Positions 16,047 through 26,025 of a stretch of DNA of 39,637 bases are shown one piece after another; position 1 is the first letter of the stretch, and each line of letters starts with the position of its first letter. The notes below the pieces were generated by a model that had not been told where the DNA came from, did not search any database, and worked only from the letters and a program-made list of their open reading frames with translations. The position numbers and the translations under genes were made by a program. Origin of the DNA: an uncultured Eubacteriales bacterium (GTDB taxonomy: Bacteria > Bacillota > Clostridia > Oscillospirales > Acutalibacteraceae); NCBI GenBank assembly GCA_934546985.1, contig CAKTEE010000017.1, positions 1 through 39,637 on the forward strand, given 5' to 3'.

Positions 16047-17256
16047 AAAATCCCTCCGCTATTGTTATACAGGTCACGCCATTATCCCCCACAACATCTA
16101 ATCGACGGATACCGCGCATACTTGCATACGCTTTCGCTTCCTCCAATGTTTCACAAACACAGTTTTCTCCGGATAAACCATTTTCGGAAAGAGAACGAGC
16201 ATAAGTTACAGCCTGAATTTCCTTTCCGTTTTCTCCGAATACCAAAACATCGGCTTTCTTAGGCGGTTCGACTTCTCCTCGCTGAAGCATTGCTTTTGCC
16301 AGTGCATCCACTTCCACACCAAAACCGACAGCTGGCAACAACGCATCGAATTCTTCTGTTAAATGATCATAGCGTCCCCCATTAAGTACGGTGATTCCAG
16401 AACCTTCAATATAGCCGCGGAAAACAACACCTGTGTAATAATTACCGCGATGTACCTGTCCTAAATCAATACGTATATTAGCGCCGGTTTCTAATGCGGA
16501 CAGGCGATGGTACAATGTACGAAGGTAAGATAAAGCAACAGACGCTTCCTCACTTTGAATCAAAGCCTGCGCCTCATCTAACGCTTCAATTCCGCCGAAC
16601 AGCCTTGGCATACGGCGAATAGCCTGTGTTTCCGGTGAATCTCCAATCTTATCAAGCAAATCGTTTAATGCAGCATAATTTTTAGATTCAATCAGCTGAG
16701 TTAAATCTTCACGTATTTCGGCATCTACATGTAAATTAGAAACAATCGCATTGAAAATTCCTGCATGGCTGATTTCCAAGCAAAAATCCGGTGCGCCGCA
16801 GCGTTTTAATGCTTCTACTGCTGTAGTAATCACTTCTAAATCTGCACGAATGCCGGAAGCTCCCATTAACTCAATACCGCTTTGATAAATTTCATCACTG
16901 CGCCCGCTTAAACCAGGGTGAATACGAAATACATTTTGAGAATAATAAAGCCGTACAGGCATGGGCATATCTTTCAGCCTTGTTGCAACCATACGTGCAA
17001 TCGGCATAGTATTATCAGGCCGCAGAACCAAAAGCCGACCTCTCCTGTCAACCAGCTTATATAGGCTTTCGGGACGCATACCTGCGCTTTCCCTGTCAAA
17101 GACATCAAAAAATTCAATCGCCGGGGTAATTACTCTATTATATCCTAACTGTTTAAACAGTTGGGATAATGTCGATTCAACTTTTCTTCTTGCGGAGCAT
17201 TCTTCAAATAAAATATCCCGCGTACCTTCCGGTGTTACTTTAGAATAACGTTTCAT
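16033..17256 (-). CDS. hisZ: ATP phosphoribosyltransferase regulatory subunit
   Basis: A 407-aa paralogue of histidyl-tRNA synthetase that forms the allosteric complex with short HisG. Class II synthetase features are recognisable (GTRDILFEECSARR, LYKLVDRRGRLLVLRPDNTMPIAR, GGRYDHL), but there is no full HisRS anticodon domain, and its place beside short HisG decides for HisZ over HisS. GGAGG lies 6 nt before the ATG at 17256. It heads the his operon. The leader is only about 30 nt, with no T-box or attenuator visible. Confidence 0.93.
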   Translation of the reverse strand: MKRYSKVTPEGTRDILFEECSARRKVESTLSQLFKQLGYNRVITPAIEFFDVFDRESAGMRPESLYKLVDRRGRLLVLRPDNTMPIARMVATRLKDMPMPVRLYYSQNVFRIHPGLSGRSDEIYQSGIELMGASGIRADLEVITTAVEALKRCGAPDFCLEISHAGIFNAIVSNLHVDAEIREDLTQLIESKNYAALNDLLDKIGDSPETQAIRRMPRLFGGIEALDEAQALIQSEEASVALSYLRTLYHRLSALETGANIRIDLGQVHRGNYYTGVVFRGYIEGSGITVLNGGRYDHLTEEFDALLPAVGFGVEVDALAKAMLQRGEVEPPKKADVLVFGENGKEIQAVTYARSLSENGLSGENCVCETLEEAKAYASMRGIRRLDVVGDNGVTCITIAEGFYETN

Positions 17257-17291
17257 TATGTTCCTCCGCTCTGTTACTTTAGTATGATAAT

Positions 17292-17320
17292 ATGATAGCA
17301 AAACAAAAGCAATGGGTCAA
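17292..17320 (-). promoter_or_regulatory. Promoter of the his operon
   Basis: TTGACC (17315-17320) and TATCAT (17292-17297) with a 17-bp spacer on the minus strand, about 35 bp before hisZ. No strong terminator separates it from polC, so some read-through from the upstream operon is possible. Confidence 0.75.
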
Positions 17321-17378
17321 TTAGAAAAAATTACAAATAGTAAAAGGATCTACAATCCAATTATAGTAAAACAGCAAA

Positions 17379-20300
17379 TTAAAACATACTCATTTGACTG
17401 CTTTCCGGCAAATCTTTCAACACGCCTGCTTCGGCAAGAGTTTCTATTACCCCCTTGGAAACACCTGCACGTGTTTGTACATCATGTATAGATATATATG
17501 GGTCATTTTCATTTTTTGCGTCTGCAAGCGCTCTTGCCGCGGCCTCTCCAAGACCGCGGAGTGCCCCAAATGGGAGACGAATTTTCCCATCTTCAATTTT
17601 ATATACTATTGCATCTGAATGATACAAATCAACAGGAAGAAATTCATACCCGCGCGCAAGCATTTCATAGACAATTTGCATAATGGTATATTGATCCTCT
17701 TCTTTTTTAGAAGCTTCTTTCCCTTTGACCTTAATATCCTCCAGCAATGTTTTAACGGCAGATTTCCCTGCTGCCGCCGCTGCAGCATCCATATCACCGC
17801 CGCGAACTGTTAAATATGCAGCATAATACTCTAACGGACGATATATTTTATACCAACCAAGACGCAGTGCCGCAATGACATACGCCGCTGCATGTGCCTT
17901 CGGGAACATATATTTAATTTTACGGCAGGATTCAATATACCATTCAGGGACATCATGCTCCCGCATATCCTGAATCCAATCTTCAGGCACCATTTTGTTA
18001 AATTTGCCTTTACGCGTAAACTCCATAATTTTAAATGCACGCTTTGGCTCCATATTTTTATGAAGCAGATAAGTCATAATGCTATCACGCGTACCGATAA
18101 CATTAGAAATTGTACAGGTTCCATTTTTAATTAAATCCTGTGCATTTCCCAACCATACATCTGTACCATGCGACAAACCGGATATTTGCAGTAAATCCGA
18201 AAACGTTTTTGGTTTTGCTTCCAAAAGCATTTGACGAACAAAAGGGGTTCCCATTTCCGGAATAGATAAAGTACCTGTTTCACAATCAATTTCCTGTGCT
18301 GATACGCCTAAAGGTTCAGGACTGGTACAAAGTTGGATGATTTTGGGGTCACAAACGTCAACGCTCATAACCTTAATTCCCGTCATATCCTCCAGATGTT
18401 TATAAAGCGTCGGCACATCATGGCCAAGAATATCAAGCTTTAAAATTGTATCATGCAGCGAGTTAAAGTCAAAATGTGTGGTTACAGTTCCCTTATCTGC
18501 ATCGTCTGCCGGATGCTGAACAGGTGTAAAATCATAAACATCATAATCTCTCGGTACAACAACCATCCCTCCCGGATGCTGTCCTGTAGTACGCTTAACC
18601 CCCGTACAACCTATGGTCAGGCGATCCTCTTCTGCACGATGAAGAACCAGTCCTCGTTCTTCTACATATTTTTTAACATATCCATAAGCGGTCTTGTCCG
18701 CTACAGAAGCAATTGTTCCTGCCCGAAACACATGGTCTGCACCAAAAAGTTCCTCAGTATATTTATGAGCACAGGATTGATATTCACCGGAAAAATTCAA
18801 GTCAATATCAGGCTCCTTATCACCATCAAATCCCAAAAAAGTTTCAAAAGGGATTTCATGACCATCCCGCCTGAGAGCTGTACCGCAATGCGGACAATCT
18901 TTAGGCGGTAAATCAAATCCGGAACCATATTCGCCTTTTAGAAAAAATTCGCTGTATTTGCAGTTTGGACAAACATAATGAGGCGGCAAGGGATTAACTT
19001 CTGAAATACCTGAGGCATTAGCTACATAGGAAGAACCAACAGAACCACGGGAACCTACCAAATATCCATGAGCTTCAGAATCCATAACCAACTTCTGTGC
19101 AATCATATACATAACTGCAAAACCGTGTTTGATAATAGAGGTCAATTCACGGTCAAGGCGCTGTGCAATGATTTCCGGCACAGGTTCGCCGTAAATACGT
19201 TTTGCGGTATTCCAGCAAATTTCCGTCAATTCTTCGTCTGCGCCGGGAAGTGATGGAGGATAGTTCCCTTTCGGAATGGGCCGAATATCATCTGCGATCC
19301 AATCTGCAATCAAATTTGTATTCTCAACCACTACCTCATACGCTTTCTTTTCACCTAAATATGCAAATTCTTTTAACATGTCATTCGTATCGCGGAAGTA
19401 AAGTGGCGCTTGCTGGTCTGCATCGGAAAAACCTTGCCCTGCCATAAGGATACGCCGAAATGCTTCATCTTTACTATCCATAAAATGAACGTCACCCGTT
19501 GCAACTACCGGCTTACCAAGTTTTTCTCCCAGTTTAATGATTGTTCGATTTATTTCATTTAATTTTTCTTCTCCATTTACCGTACCGTTGCGTACCATAA
19601 AGAGGTTATTTCCATTTGGCTGAATTTCCAGATAATCATAGAATCCGGCAATATCCAAAAGTTCTGCCCATGGCTTGCCCTGCAATACTGCTTGATACAA
19701 TTCGCCCTGCTCACAGGCACTGCCAAGAATTAAGCCTTCTCGATATTTTACCAGTTCACTTTTTGGGATACGAGGTTTTTTATAGAAATAATCAAGATGA
19801 GCCATAGAAACAAGACGATACAAATTTTTTAAGCCTGTTGCATTTCTTACAAGAATAATTTGGTGGAAAGGGCGTGTTTTTTTATTATCGCCTCCACTAA
19901 GGGATGTATTAATCCGGGAAACTTCGCTGATACCTTTTTCTTCTTTCATATCTTTCAGCAAAATCTGAAAAATTTGTGCCAGCATTTTTGCATCGTCGCT
20001 TGCCCTATGATGATTAAATTCAGGTAATTTCAAATATTTTGCAACAGTATCCAACTTATGATTTTTAATATTAGGGTATAAGTTCCGACAGATTGGTACT
20101 GTATCAATTCCAGTAAAATCATATTCCATGCCTTGGCGCAAACATGCTGCACGGATAAAACTCGTATCAAACGGTGCATTATGGGCAACAAGAATTTTAC
20201 AATCGCCGCAAAAAGCAAAAAAATGTTCCAAAGCTTCTTTTTCCAGCGGCGCATTTTTAACCATATCGTCATTAATACCGGTCAATTCTGTAATTTTATG

Positions 20301-21728
20301 GGGTATCGGCATTTGAGGATTTACAAAGGTATTGAATTCTTCTTTGATTTCTCCGCCTACAAAACGCACAGCGCCAATTTCCGTTATGCGTTCTGTCTGC
20401 GCGTTCAGTCCTGTAGTTTCAATATCAAAAACAATAAACTCCCCGTCAAAGGATGCCTGTGCATTACCTTTCACTACCGGAATCATATCGTTAATAAAAT
20501 ATGCTTCTACACCATAAATAATTTTTATTTTCCCGCCCAAGCTCTCTGCGGCACTCATGGCATCCGGAAACGCCTGCAATACGCCGTGGTCAGTAATTGC
20601 AACAGCTTTATGCCCCCAGGACGCGGCACGCTTTACCAACGCGGCCGCAGGGGTCATGCCATCCATAGATGACATATTTGTATGCATATGTAATTCTACA
20701 CGTTTTACCGGCGCTTCATCCATTGGTTCAGATTTCTTAACAACAGAAACGGCATCCGCACGAATAACATAATCCCTGTCGTACTTATCATAACTGATGG
20801 CTCCGCGAATCAATACAGTTTTTCCGTTCGATAATCCTTCATCCAATGCGGCAAGAGAGTTTTTATCATTAAAAATTTTAACGGCATAAGAACTCGTATA
20901 ATCTGTGATATTAAAAGAAACAATTAAGTTCCTGCCGTCTTTTGTTTCCCTTGTTTCAAAACTGAAAACATCTCCCCAAAGTATTACTGTTCCATCTTCC
21001 GGAGTCACGCCTTTAATGGGAACCGGTTTTCCTTTGATATCTCTGCCGTAGAGAGATTTTGCCGTTTCAAGATAAATAGGTAATCCTTCCAACATTTTAT
21101 GCACTTTTTTGGGGGATTCTGGCTTTGATACTTTCTGCCCTGCTGATACGTTTGCATCAAAAGGCGGCTGTTCCGAAGATAATCCAACAAAAGCTTGAGA
21201 TACCGGTTTAGGTTTAACATTTTGAAGAGATTCCCTTTGCTCTGGGGTAATTGTTAGCTGCCCTGTAAATTCTACAGTATACCGAATGCCGAATTCTTCT
21301 TCAATTAAATCGGACAGCGCTTCTCCACAGTTGGAACTTTTTAAAATATCATATCCTCCATGAAATAATCGAACTGAAAGTTTTCCATCCATAATCTCAG
21401 GTATACTGTCATCTAAAAATCCATTCACTGTGGCTTTGCGTTTACGAAGTTCCGCTATCAAATCATGATAATATTCCTTAGAAAATGCCTGCGCAGGAAA
21501 TTTGGGATAAATATGCACACTTAATAAATTCAGTGCATGACAAATAGAGCGCTCAGCCGCAAACAGCAACCTGCGCTCAACCAAGTGTGTAAAAGAAACG
21601 GATGTTTTTAATGACTGCTCGTGTTTATTAATTGAAAGATTTAAAACAATGCCATCCGCCAAAGCGGTATTTACTTGCTGGTCTTTAATGCAAACACCAT
21701 AAAACTCACCGAAGTTTCTCTCAGGCAT
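17379..21728 (-). CDS. polC: DNA polymerase III PolC
   Basis: Main replicative polymerase of Firmicutes with built-in proofreading. The 1449-aa protein follows the PolC plan: N-terminal domain, OB fold (about 245-330), a PHP domain starting at VELHMHTNMSSMDG and split by a DEDD 3'-5' exonuclease (about 430-595, FDIETTG with D435/E437 and HHRASDDAK), then the polymerase with a CxxC/CxxC zinc finger (about 920-950) and catalytic DKEPDIDLNF (Asp 974 and 976). The ATG at 21728 has GAGG 6 nt upstream; an upstream GTG at 21761 is in frame but has a poorer site. It ends the operon that begins at pyrH. Confidence 0.97.
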   Translation of the reverse strand: MPERNFGEFYGVCIKDQQVNTALADGIVLNLSINKHEQSLKTSVSFTHLVERRLLFAAERSICHALNLLSVHIYPKFPAQAFSKEYYHDLIAELRKRKATVNGFLDDSIPEIMDGKLSVRLFHGGYDILKSSNCGEALSDLIEEEFGIRYTVEFTGQLTITPEQRESLQNVKPKPVSQAFVGLSSEQPPFDANVSAGQKVSKPESPKKVHKMLEGLPIYLETAKSLYGRDIKGKPVPIKGVTPEDGTVILWGDVFSFETRETKDGRNLIVSFNITDYTSSYAVKIFNDKNSLAALDEGLSNGKTVLIRGAISYDKYDRDYVIRADAVSVVKKSEPMDEAPVKRVELHMHTNMSSMDGMTPAAALVKRAASWGHKAVAITDHGVLQAFPDAMSAAESLGGKIKIIYGVEAYFINDMIPVVKGNAQASFDGEFIVFDIETTGLNAQTERITEIGAVRFVGGEIKEEFNTFVNPQMPIPHKITELTGINDDMVKNAPLEKEALEHFFAFCGDCKILVAHNAPFDTSFIRAACLRQGMEYDFTGIDTVPICRNLYPNIKNHKLDTVAKYLKLPEFNHHRASDDAKMLAQIFQILLKDMKEEKGISEVSRINTSLSGGDNKKTRPFHQIILVRNATGLKNLYRLVSMAHLDYFYKKPRIPKSELVKYREGLILGSACEQGELYQAVLQGKPWAELLDIAGFYDYLEIQPNGNNLFMVRNGTVNGEEKLNEINRTIIKLGEKLGKPVVATGDVHFMDSKDEAFRRILMAGQGFSDADQQAPLYFRDTNDMLKEFAYLGEKKAYEVVVENTNLIADWIADDIRPIPKGNYPPSLPGADEELTEICWNTAKRIYGEPVPEIIAQRLDRELTSIIKHGFAVMYMIAQKLVMDSEAHGYLVGSRGSVGSSYVANASGISEVNPLPPHYVCPNCKYSEFFLKGEYGSGFDLPPKDCPHCGTALRRDGHEIPFETFLGFDGDKEPDIDLNFSGEYQSCAHKYTEELFGADHVFRAGTIASVADKTAYGYVKKYVEERGLVLHRAEEDRLTIGCTGVKRTTGQHPGGMVVVPRDYDVYDFTPVQHPADDADKGTVTTHFDFNSLHDTILKLDILGHDVPTLYKHLEDMTGIKVMSVDVCDPKIIQLCTSPEPLGVSAQEIDCETGTLSIPEMGTPFVRQMLLEAKPKTFSDLLQISGLSHGTDVWLGNAQDLIKNGTCTISNVIGTRDSIMTYLLHKNMEPKRAFKIMEFTRKGKFNKMVPEDWIQDMREHDVPEWYIESCRKIKYMFPKAHAAAYVIAALRLGWYKIYRPLEYYAAYLTVRGGDMDAAAAAAGKSAVKTLLEDIKVKGKEASKKEEDQYTIMQIVYEMLARGYEFLPVDLYHSDAIVYKIEDGKIRLPFGALRGLGEAAARALADAKNENDPYISIHDVQTRAGVSKGVIETLAEAGVLKDLPESSQMSMF

Positions 21729-21788
21729 AGGGCACCTCACTTTTATGCTGATAATACTCACAATATCTTAAATGTTATTGCAAAATTT

Positions 21789-22838
21789 TTATAATTTTTC
21801 TATCTCTTGCATCAACGCATCAACCAATTGGTCTTCCGGTATTTTTCGTATAATTTCACCTTTACGGAACAAAAGCCCTTCATGAACACCGCCGGCAATG
21901 CCAATATCAGCTTCACGTGCTTCGCCCGGTCCATTAACCACACAACCCATAATTGCCACTTTGATCGGCTTATTGCAATCTTTTAAGCGTTGTTCTACCT
22001 CTTCTGCAAGATGAATAATGTCTATTTTTGTTCTGCCGCAAGTTGGGCAGCTAATAATTTGCGGAGTATCTGTTTTTAATCCTACTGCTTTTAAAATATC
22101 AAAGCCTGCACTGATTTCATTAACAGGAGAGGCTGTAAGAGATACGCGGATTGTATCACCAATACCGTGAAGTAAAAGCGATCCAATTCCTGCCGCTGAT
22201 TTTATTAAACCCATATGTACAGTACCAGCCTCGGTTACCCCTAAATGAAAAGAGTATTCACATTGTTCCGCTGCAATTTCATATGCCTGCACCATGGATG
22301 GAACATCGGAAGATTTCATGGAAAGGACAATATCGTTAAAATCAAAACGTTCTAATAAAGATGCATGATACAATGCACTTTTCACCAAAGCCTCTGGTGT
22401 TGGCTTGCCATACTGTGCAAGAATTTCTTTTTCCAATGAACCGGAATTTACACCGATACGAATTGGAATACCCGCATTAGCACATGCATTTGCAACTGCC
22501 TTTATACGATTCTCATCACCAATATTGCCGGGATTGATACGGATTTTATCAACGCCGGCATTTACACTTTCCAACGCCAATCTATAATCAAAATGAATAT
22601 CCGCAACGACAGGTACATTTACAGCTGTTTTTACAGCATCAATTAACCTTACTGCCTGCATATTCGGTATCGCAAAACGGATAAGCTGGCATCCTGCGTC
22701 TGCCAGCTTTTTTGCCTGTTCTACACTTCCTTGTATATCTTCCGCAGGAACATTCAGCATCGACTGAACAGAAACAGACGCCCCGCCGCCGATGGTTAAA
22801 CTGCCTGCATGAACAGCCTTTGATTTTCTTTGTTTCAA
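21789..22838 (-). CDS. ispG: 4-hydroxy-3-methylbut-2-enyl-diphosphate synthase
   Basis: Iron-sulfur enzyme of the MEP isoprenoid pathway that reduces ME-cyclodiphosphate to HMBPP. It has the TIM-barrel start with the TIGGGASVSVQSM motif, RINPGNIGDE, and the 4Fe-4S ligands in ISCPTCGR and MGCVVNGPGEA. I favour the TTG at 22838 (349 aa) because a GGGTGA site lies 6 nt upstream; the in-frame GTG at 22847 sits inside that site and overlaps the rseP stop. Transcribed with rseP and polC. Confidence 0.94.
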   Translation of the reverse strand: MKQRKSKAVHAGSLTIGGGASVSVQSMLNVPAEDIQGSVEQAKKLADAGCQLIRFAIPNMQAVRLIDAVKTAVNVPVVADIHFDYRLALESVNAGVDKIRINPGNIGDENRIKAVANACANAGIPIRIGVNSGSLEKEILAQYGKPTPEALVKSALYHASLLERFDFNDIVLSMKSSDVPSMVQAYEIAAEQCEYSFHLGVTEAGTVHMGLIKSAAGIGSLLLHGIGDTIRVSLTASPVNEISAGFDILKAVGLKTDTPQIISCPTCGRTKIDIIHLAEEVEQRLKDCNKPIKVAIMGCVVNGPGEAREADIGIAGGVHEGLLFRKGEIIRKIPEDQLVDALMQEIEKL

Positions 22839-22843
22839 AAATG

Positions 22844-23944
22844 TCACCCTTTAAATAATTTTACAATGTCACTGAAAGTGACTAACGCTACAAATCCCAG
22901 CAAAATAAAAAGTCCGGCAGCATTGACCATGCCTTCATATTTTCTGTTTAAAGGTTTATTCCTCACCAGTTCAATCAACAGGAAAAAGAGACGCCCGCCA
23001 TCCAACGCCGGAATTGGAAGAAGATTAAACACTCCAATATTTATAGTAACAAATGCCATCAGCATCAACATATCCATAAATCCGTCCCAAGACTGAAAAC
23101 CATTGGAAGCAGACTCACCCACTATAGCAACTGTTCCAACTGGACCGGAAAGTTCATTGAATCCATATTGTCCGGTTATAATATCAAATAAACTTAACCA
23201 TACAATCCTTGCAACCGATAATGAGTATTTAACAGATTCTCCTGCAATGGAAAAGAAAGTTTTATTCATCGGTTTAACATAAAAATCGTGAACTGTAATT
23301 TTATGACCTTCAATTTCTCCCGTAGTAAATTGTACATTCTCAAGGCGTATATTTTTACCATCACGTTTTACAACAAAATCAATAAGTCCATCTTTATCCC
23401 GCATCATACCAACGGAAATATCGTATGTTGTCAAAACACTCATACCATTAATGGAAACAATTTCATCTCCAATCTGTAATCCTGTTTGACTACTAGTTGC
23501 GTTTTCCCGAAAACCGTCAACAATATTTGTTGTAAGAACCGGCTGCATAGACAAATAAATTCCCAGAATGACAAGTCCTAACAAAAGATTCATAACCGCA
23601 CCGGCCGCGACAATAATCATCCGTTTCCAAATTGGCTTTTTATTAAATGAACTTTCAGATTCGCATTCTTCATCCTCGCCTTCCATGCTTACAAATCCGC
23701 CAATAGGAAAAAGACGTAAAGCATACGTTGTCTCCTTGCCCTGATGCTTGAAAATCGTTGGTCCCATACCGATTGCAAATTCATTTACACGGACTTTTGA
23801 TAATTTTGCTGTAATAAAATGACCGAATTCATGGATAAAAATAATTAGTCCAAAAAATAGAATTGCGATTAAAATCGGCCATACCTTCCCCCATATCTGA
23901 GAAAAAGAAAAAGACATAAGAATAGAATTTAAGATAAAAATCAC
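22844..23944 (-). CDS. rseP: Site-2 zinc metalloprotease RseP
   Basis: M50 intramembrane protease that cuts anti-sigma factors and other membrane substrates within the bilayer. The 366-aa protein has the zinc motif HEFGH (38-42) in its first membrane helix, one PDZ domain (about 135-215, with TGLQIGDEIVSINGM), and a C-terminal NLLPIPALDGGR supplying the third zinc ligand. The start is uncertain: the GTG at 23944 has AAAGGA 4 nt upstream, whereas the ATG 27 bp downstream lacks a ribosome site. It lies between dxr and ispG, the usual Firmicutes order. Confidence 0.95.
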   Translation of the reverse strand: MIFILNSILMSFSFSQIWGKVWPILIAILFFGLIIFIHEFGHFITAKLSKVRVNEFAIGMGPTIFKHQGKETTYALRLFPIGGFVSMEGEDEECESESSFNKKPIWKRMIIVAAGAVMNLLLGLVILGIYLSMQPVLTTNIVDGFRENATSSQTGLQIGDEIVSINGMSVLTTYDISVGMMRDKDGLIDFVVKRDGKNIRLENVQFTTGEIEGHKITVHDFYVKPMNKTFFSIAGESVKYSLSVARIVWLSLFDIITGQYGFNELSGPVGTVAIVGESASNGFQSWDGFMDMLMLMAFVTINIGVFNLLPIPALDGGRLFFLLIELVRNKPLNRKYEGMVNAAGLFILLGFVALVTFSDIVKLFKG

Positions 23945-24006
23945 CTCGTCCTTTCATCACTGCGTGAAAACGGCAGATATTCAATTATAAGCCAGACGAA
24001 GAAGTT

Positions 24007-25152
24007 TTATTCTGCACAGCGCCTCACAAATTCCCTTGCAGAAAGATCTGCTTCCAAAACATCCGCCAAAGTATAATCTTCCCATTTTTTTATGGATTCC
24101 ATCGCCAGACGTGCAAATTTACAAATATCATTAAATCCAATTTTTCCCTCTAAGAACAAAGCAACTGCTTCTTCATTTGCTCCATTTACTATTGCCGGAC
24201 ATAACCCACCTTTTTGGAATGCTTCCCGACACAAGGCGATGCCTCCAAAAGTTTTTTCATCCGGAGCATGAAAAGTCAGTTTTCCAATTTGGAGTAAATC
24301 AAGCTGATTCACAGGAGAGGGTATTCGTTCCGGATAAGTAATTGCATATTGAATAGGCAAGCGCATATCTGGAACTCCCAATTGGGCAATCACCGCATTA
24401 TCACAATATTCCACCATGGAATGAATAATACTTTCGCGATGTACAACAATCTCTATTTTTTCCGGAAAAACATCAAACAACCAGCAAGCCTCAATCAATT
24501 CCAAGCCTTTATTTATCATTGTTGCACTGTCAATGGTTATTTTTCTTCCCATTGACCAATTAGGATGCTTTAATGCATCTTCCGGTTTGACGGTTTCTAA
24601 CTCCTTTGAAGTTTTTCCAAAGAAAGGTCCCCCCGAAGCGGTAAGAATTATTTTTTTTATTTTATCATGGTTTTGATTTTCTTGTAAGCATTGGAACACT
24701 GCACTGTGTTCACTGTCAACAGGTAGAATATTTACGCCTTTTTCTTTGGCGCACCTCATAACTAGCTGCCCACCTGCCACTAATGTTTCTTTATTTGCTA
24801 ATGCAATTGTCTTTCGCGCTTCTATTGCGCACAAAGTTGGTTCTAAACCTACCATTCCAACAACAGCATTCAATATAATATCAGCCTGTTCCTGTACTGC
24901 ACATTCGCACAATCCCTGCATACCCGAAACAATTTTAACCGACGTATCCGCAATACGGATTTTTAAATCGTGAGCTGCTTCTTCCTGCATTACGCAGGCA
25001 ATTGACGGATGAAACTCCCTAATCTGTGCTTCTAAAAGCGATATATTATGATATGTGGCTAATGCTGTTACCTGACAAGGCATGGAGCGGGCCACGTCAA
25101 GCGCTTGTGTACCAATAGAACCTGTAGATCCAAGAACTGCTATTTTTTTCAA
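24007..25152 (-). CDS. dxr: 1-deoxy-D-xylulose-5-phosphate reductoisomerase
   Basis: Second step of the MEP pathway: NADPH-dependent conversion of DXP to MEP. The protein (381 aa from the TTG at 25152) opens with the Rossmann motif KKIAVLGSTGSIGTQALDV, has ANKETLVAGG, the metal-binding LPVDSEHSAVFQCL, TASGGPF and NWSMGRKITIDSATM. The TTG start has GGTGA 5 nt upstream and gives the normal N-terminus; a GTG 9 bp earlier is the alternative. It follows cdsA by about 15 bp. Confidence 0.95.
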   Translation of the reverse strand: MKKIAVLGSTGSIGTQALDVARSMPCQVTALATYHNISLLEAQIREFHPSIACVMQEEAAHDLKIRIADTSVKIVSGMQGLCECAVQEQADIILNAVVGMVGLEPTLCAIEARKTIALANKETLVAGGQLVMRCAKEKGVNILPVDSEHSAVFQCLQENQNHDKIKKIILTASGGPFFGKTSKELETVKPEDALKHPNWSMGRKITIDSATMINKGLELIEACWLFDVFPEKIEIVVHRESIIHSMVEYCDNAVIAQLGVPDMRLPIQYAITYPERIPSPVNQLDLLQIGKLTFHAPDEKTFGGIALCREAFQKGGLCPAIVNGANEEAVALFLEGKIGFNDICKFARLAMESIKKWEDYTLADVLEADLSAREFVRRCAE

Positions 25153-25166
25153 ATCAGTCACCGTCT

Positions 25167-26006
25167 TTATAAAATCGCTGTAAAAATCATAATAATAGCA
25201 TATAAGACAGGGGCAACAAAAGAAACGCTGTCAAAACGATCCATAACCCCACCATGTCCAGGCATAATATGACCAAAATCCTTTGCATTAAAATTACGTT
25301 TAATCAGTGATGCATTTAAATCTCCCAACATACCCACCACGGACAGGAACACCGATAAAATGCCAACTACCCAATAAGAGATATGCGGTGTTTGAAAGAT
25401 ATAACGGTCAAAAATAAATGCCGATAAAATATTAACCAGTACACACACTATGATACCGCCAATAGCTCCTTCTATGGTTTTTTTAGGGCTAATCGTCGGC
25501 GCCAATTTATGTTTGCCTAAAAATATACCTGTAAAATATGCTCCTGAATCTGTTGCCCATGAGCAAATTAATACCATCATTAATAAAAACAGGCCGTCTG
25601 CTTTTTCAAAGCATGTTGGAAAAAGACGGCTCACATCTTTCAGACAAATTAATGATCCAAACGAAACAGAAACAAAAAAGCTAGTCACTACTGACATAGA
25701 AACCGTTTCATACCGAATGATGTCATGATTTTTTAAATATATTATCAACATTGTCAAGGAAAATATAATTGCAATGGCTAAAAGGGAAATACCAGAGATT
25801 GTAATAATAAAAGGTACTGCAACAGAAAAAACGATACATGGTATGTAAATACTTAATCTACGAATATTTACACAATGCAGAATTTCTGTAACAGCCATAG
25901 CCGCCAGCAATGCTACAGCCAAATTAAAGATAAAGGTATCCCTTACTACTAAAATAAATATCAGCAGTGCAATGCCAACGAGAGCCGATATAATGCGCTG
26001 TTTCAT
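25167..26006 (-). CDS. cdsA: Phosphatidate cytidylyltransferase
   Basis: Integral membrane enzyme that makes CDP-diacylglycerol from phosphatidate and CTP, the branch point to all phospholipids. The 279-aa protein has about eight membrane segments, SWATDSGAYFTG in the middle, KHKLAPTISPKKTIEGAIGG and the family signature near the C-terminus within KDFGHIMPGHGGVMDRFDS. GGGGGAAA lies 7 nt before ATG. Confidence 0.95.
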   Translation of the reverse strand: MKQRIISALVGIALLIFILVVRDTFIFNLAVALLAAMAVTEILHCVNIRRLSIYIPCIVFSVAVPFIITISGISLLAIAIIFSLTMLIIYLKNHDIIRYETVSMSVVTSFFVSVSFGSLICLKDVSRLFPTCFEKADGLFLLMMVLICSWATDSGAYFTGIFLGKHKLAPTISPKKTIEGAIGGIIVCVLVNILSAFIFDRYIFQTPHISYWVVGILSVFLSVVGMLGDLNASLIKRNFNAKDFGHIMPGHGGVMDRFDSVSFVAPVLYAIIMIFTAIL

Positions 26007-26025
26007 TTCTGTATTTCCCCCGCTT

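Noticed and set aside
16033..17256. Histidyl-tRNA synthetase (HisS) instead of HisZ
   Set aside because: It lacks a full anticodon domain and sits directly before a short-form hisG, which requires HisZ.
17257..17378. T-box or attenuator before the his operon
   Set aside because: The leader after the promoter is only about 30 nt, with no T-box motif or terminator hairpin.
18453..18911. 152-aa plus-strand open frame opposite polC
   Set aside because: Antisense to the conserved polymerase catalytic region and without a ribosome site.
20133..20672. 179-aa plus-strand open frame opposite polC
   Set aside because: Antisense to the conserved exonuclease/PHP region; a shadow of codon bias.
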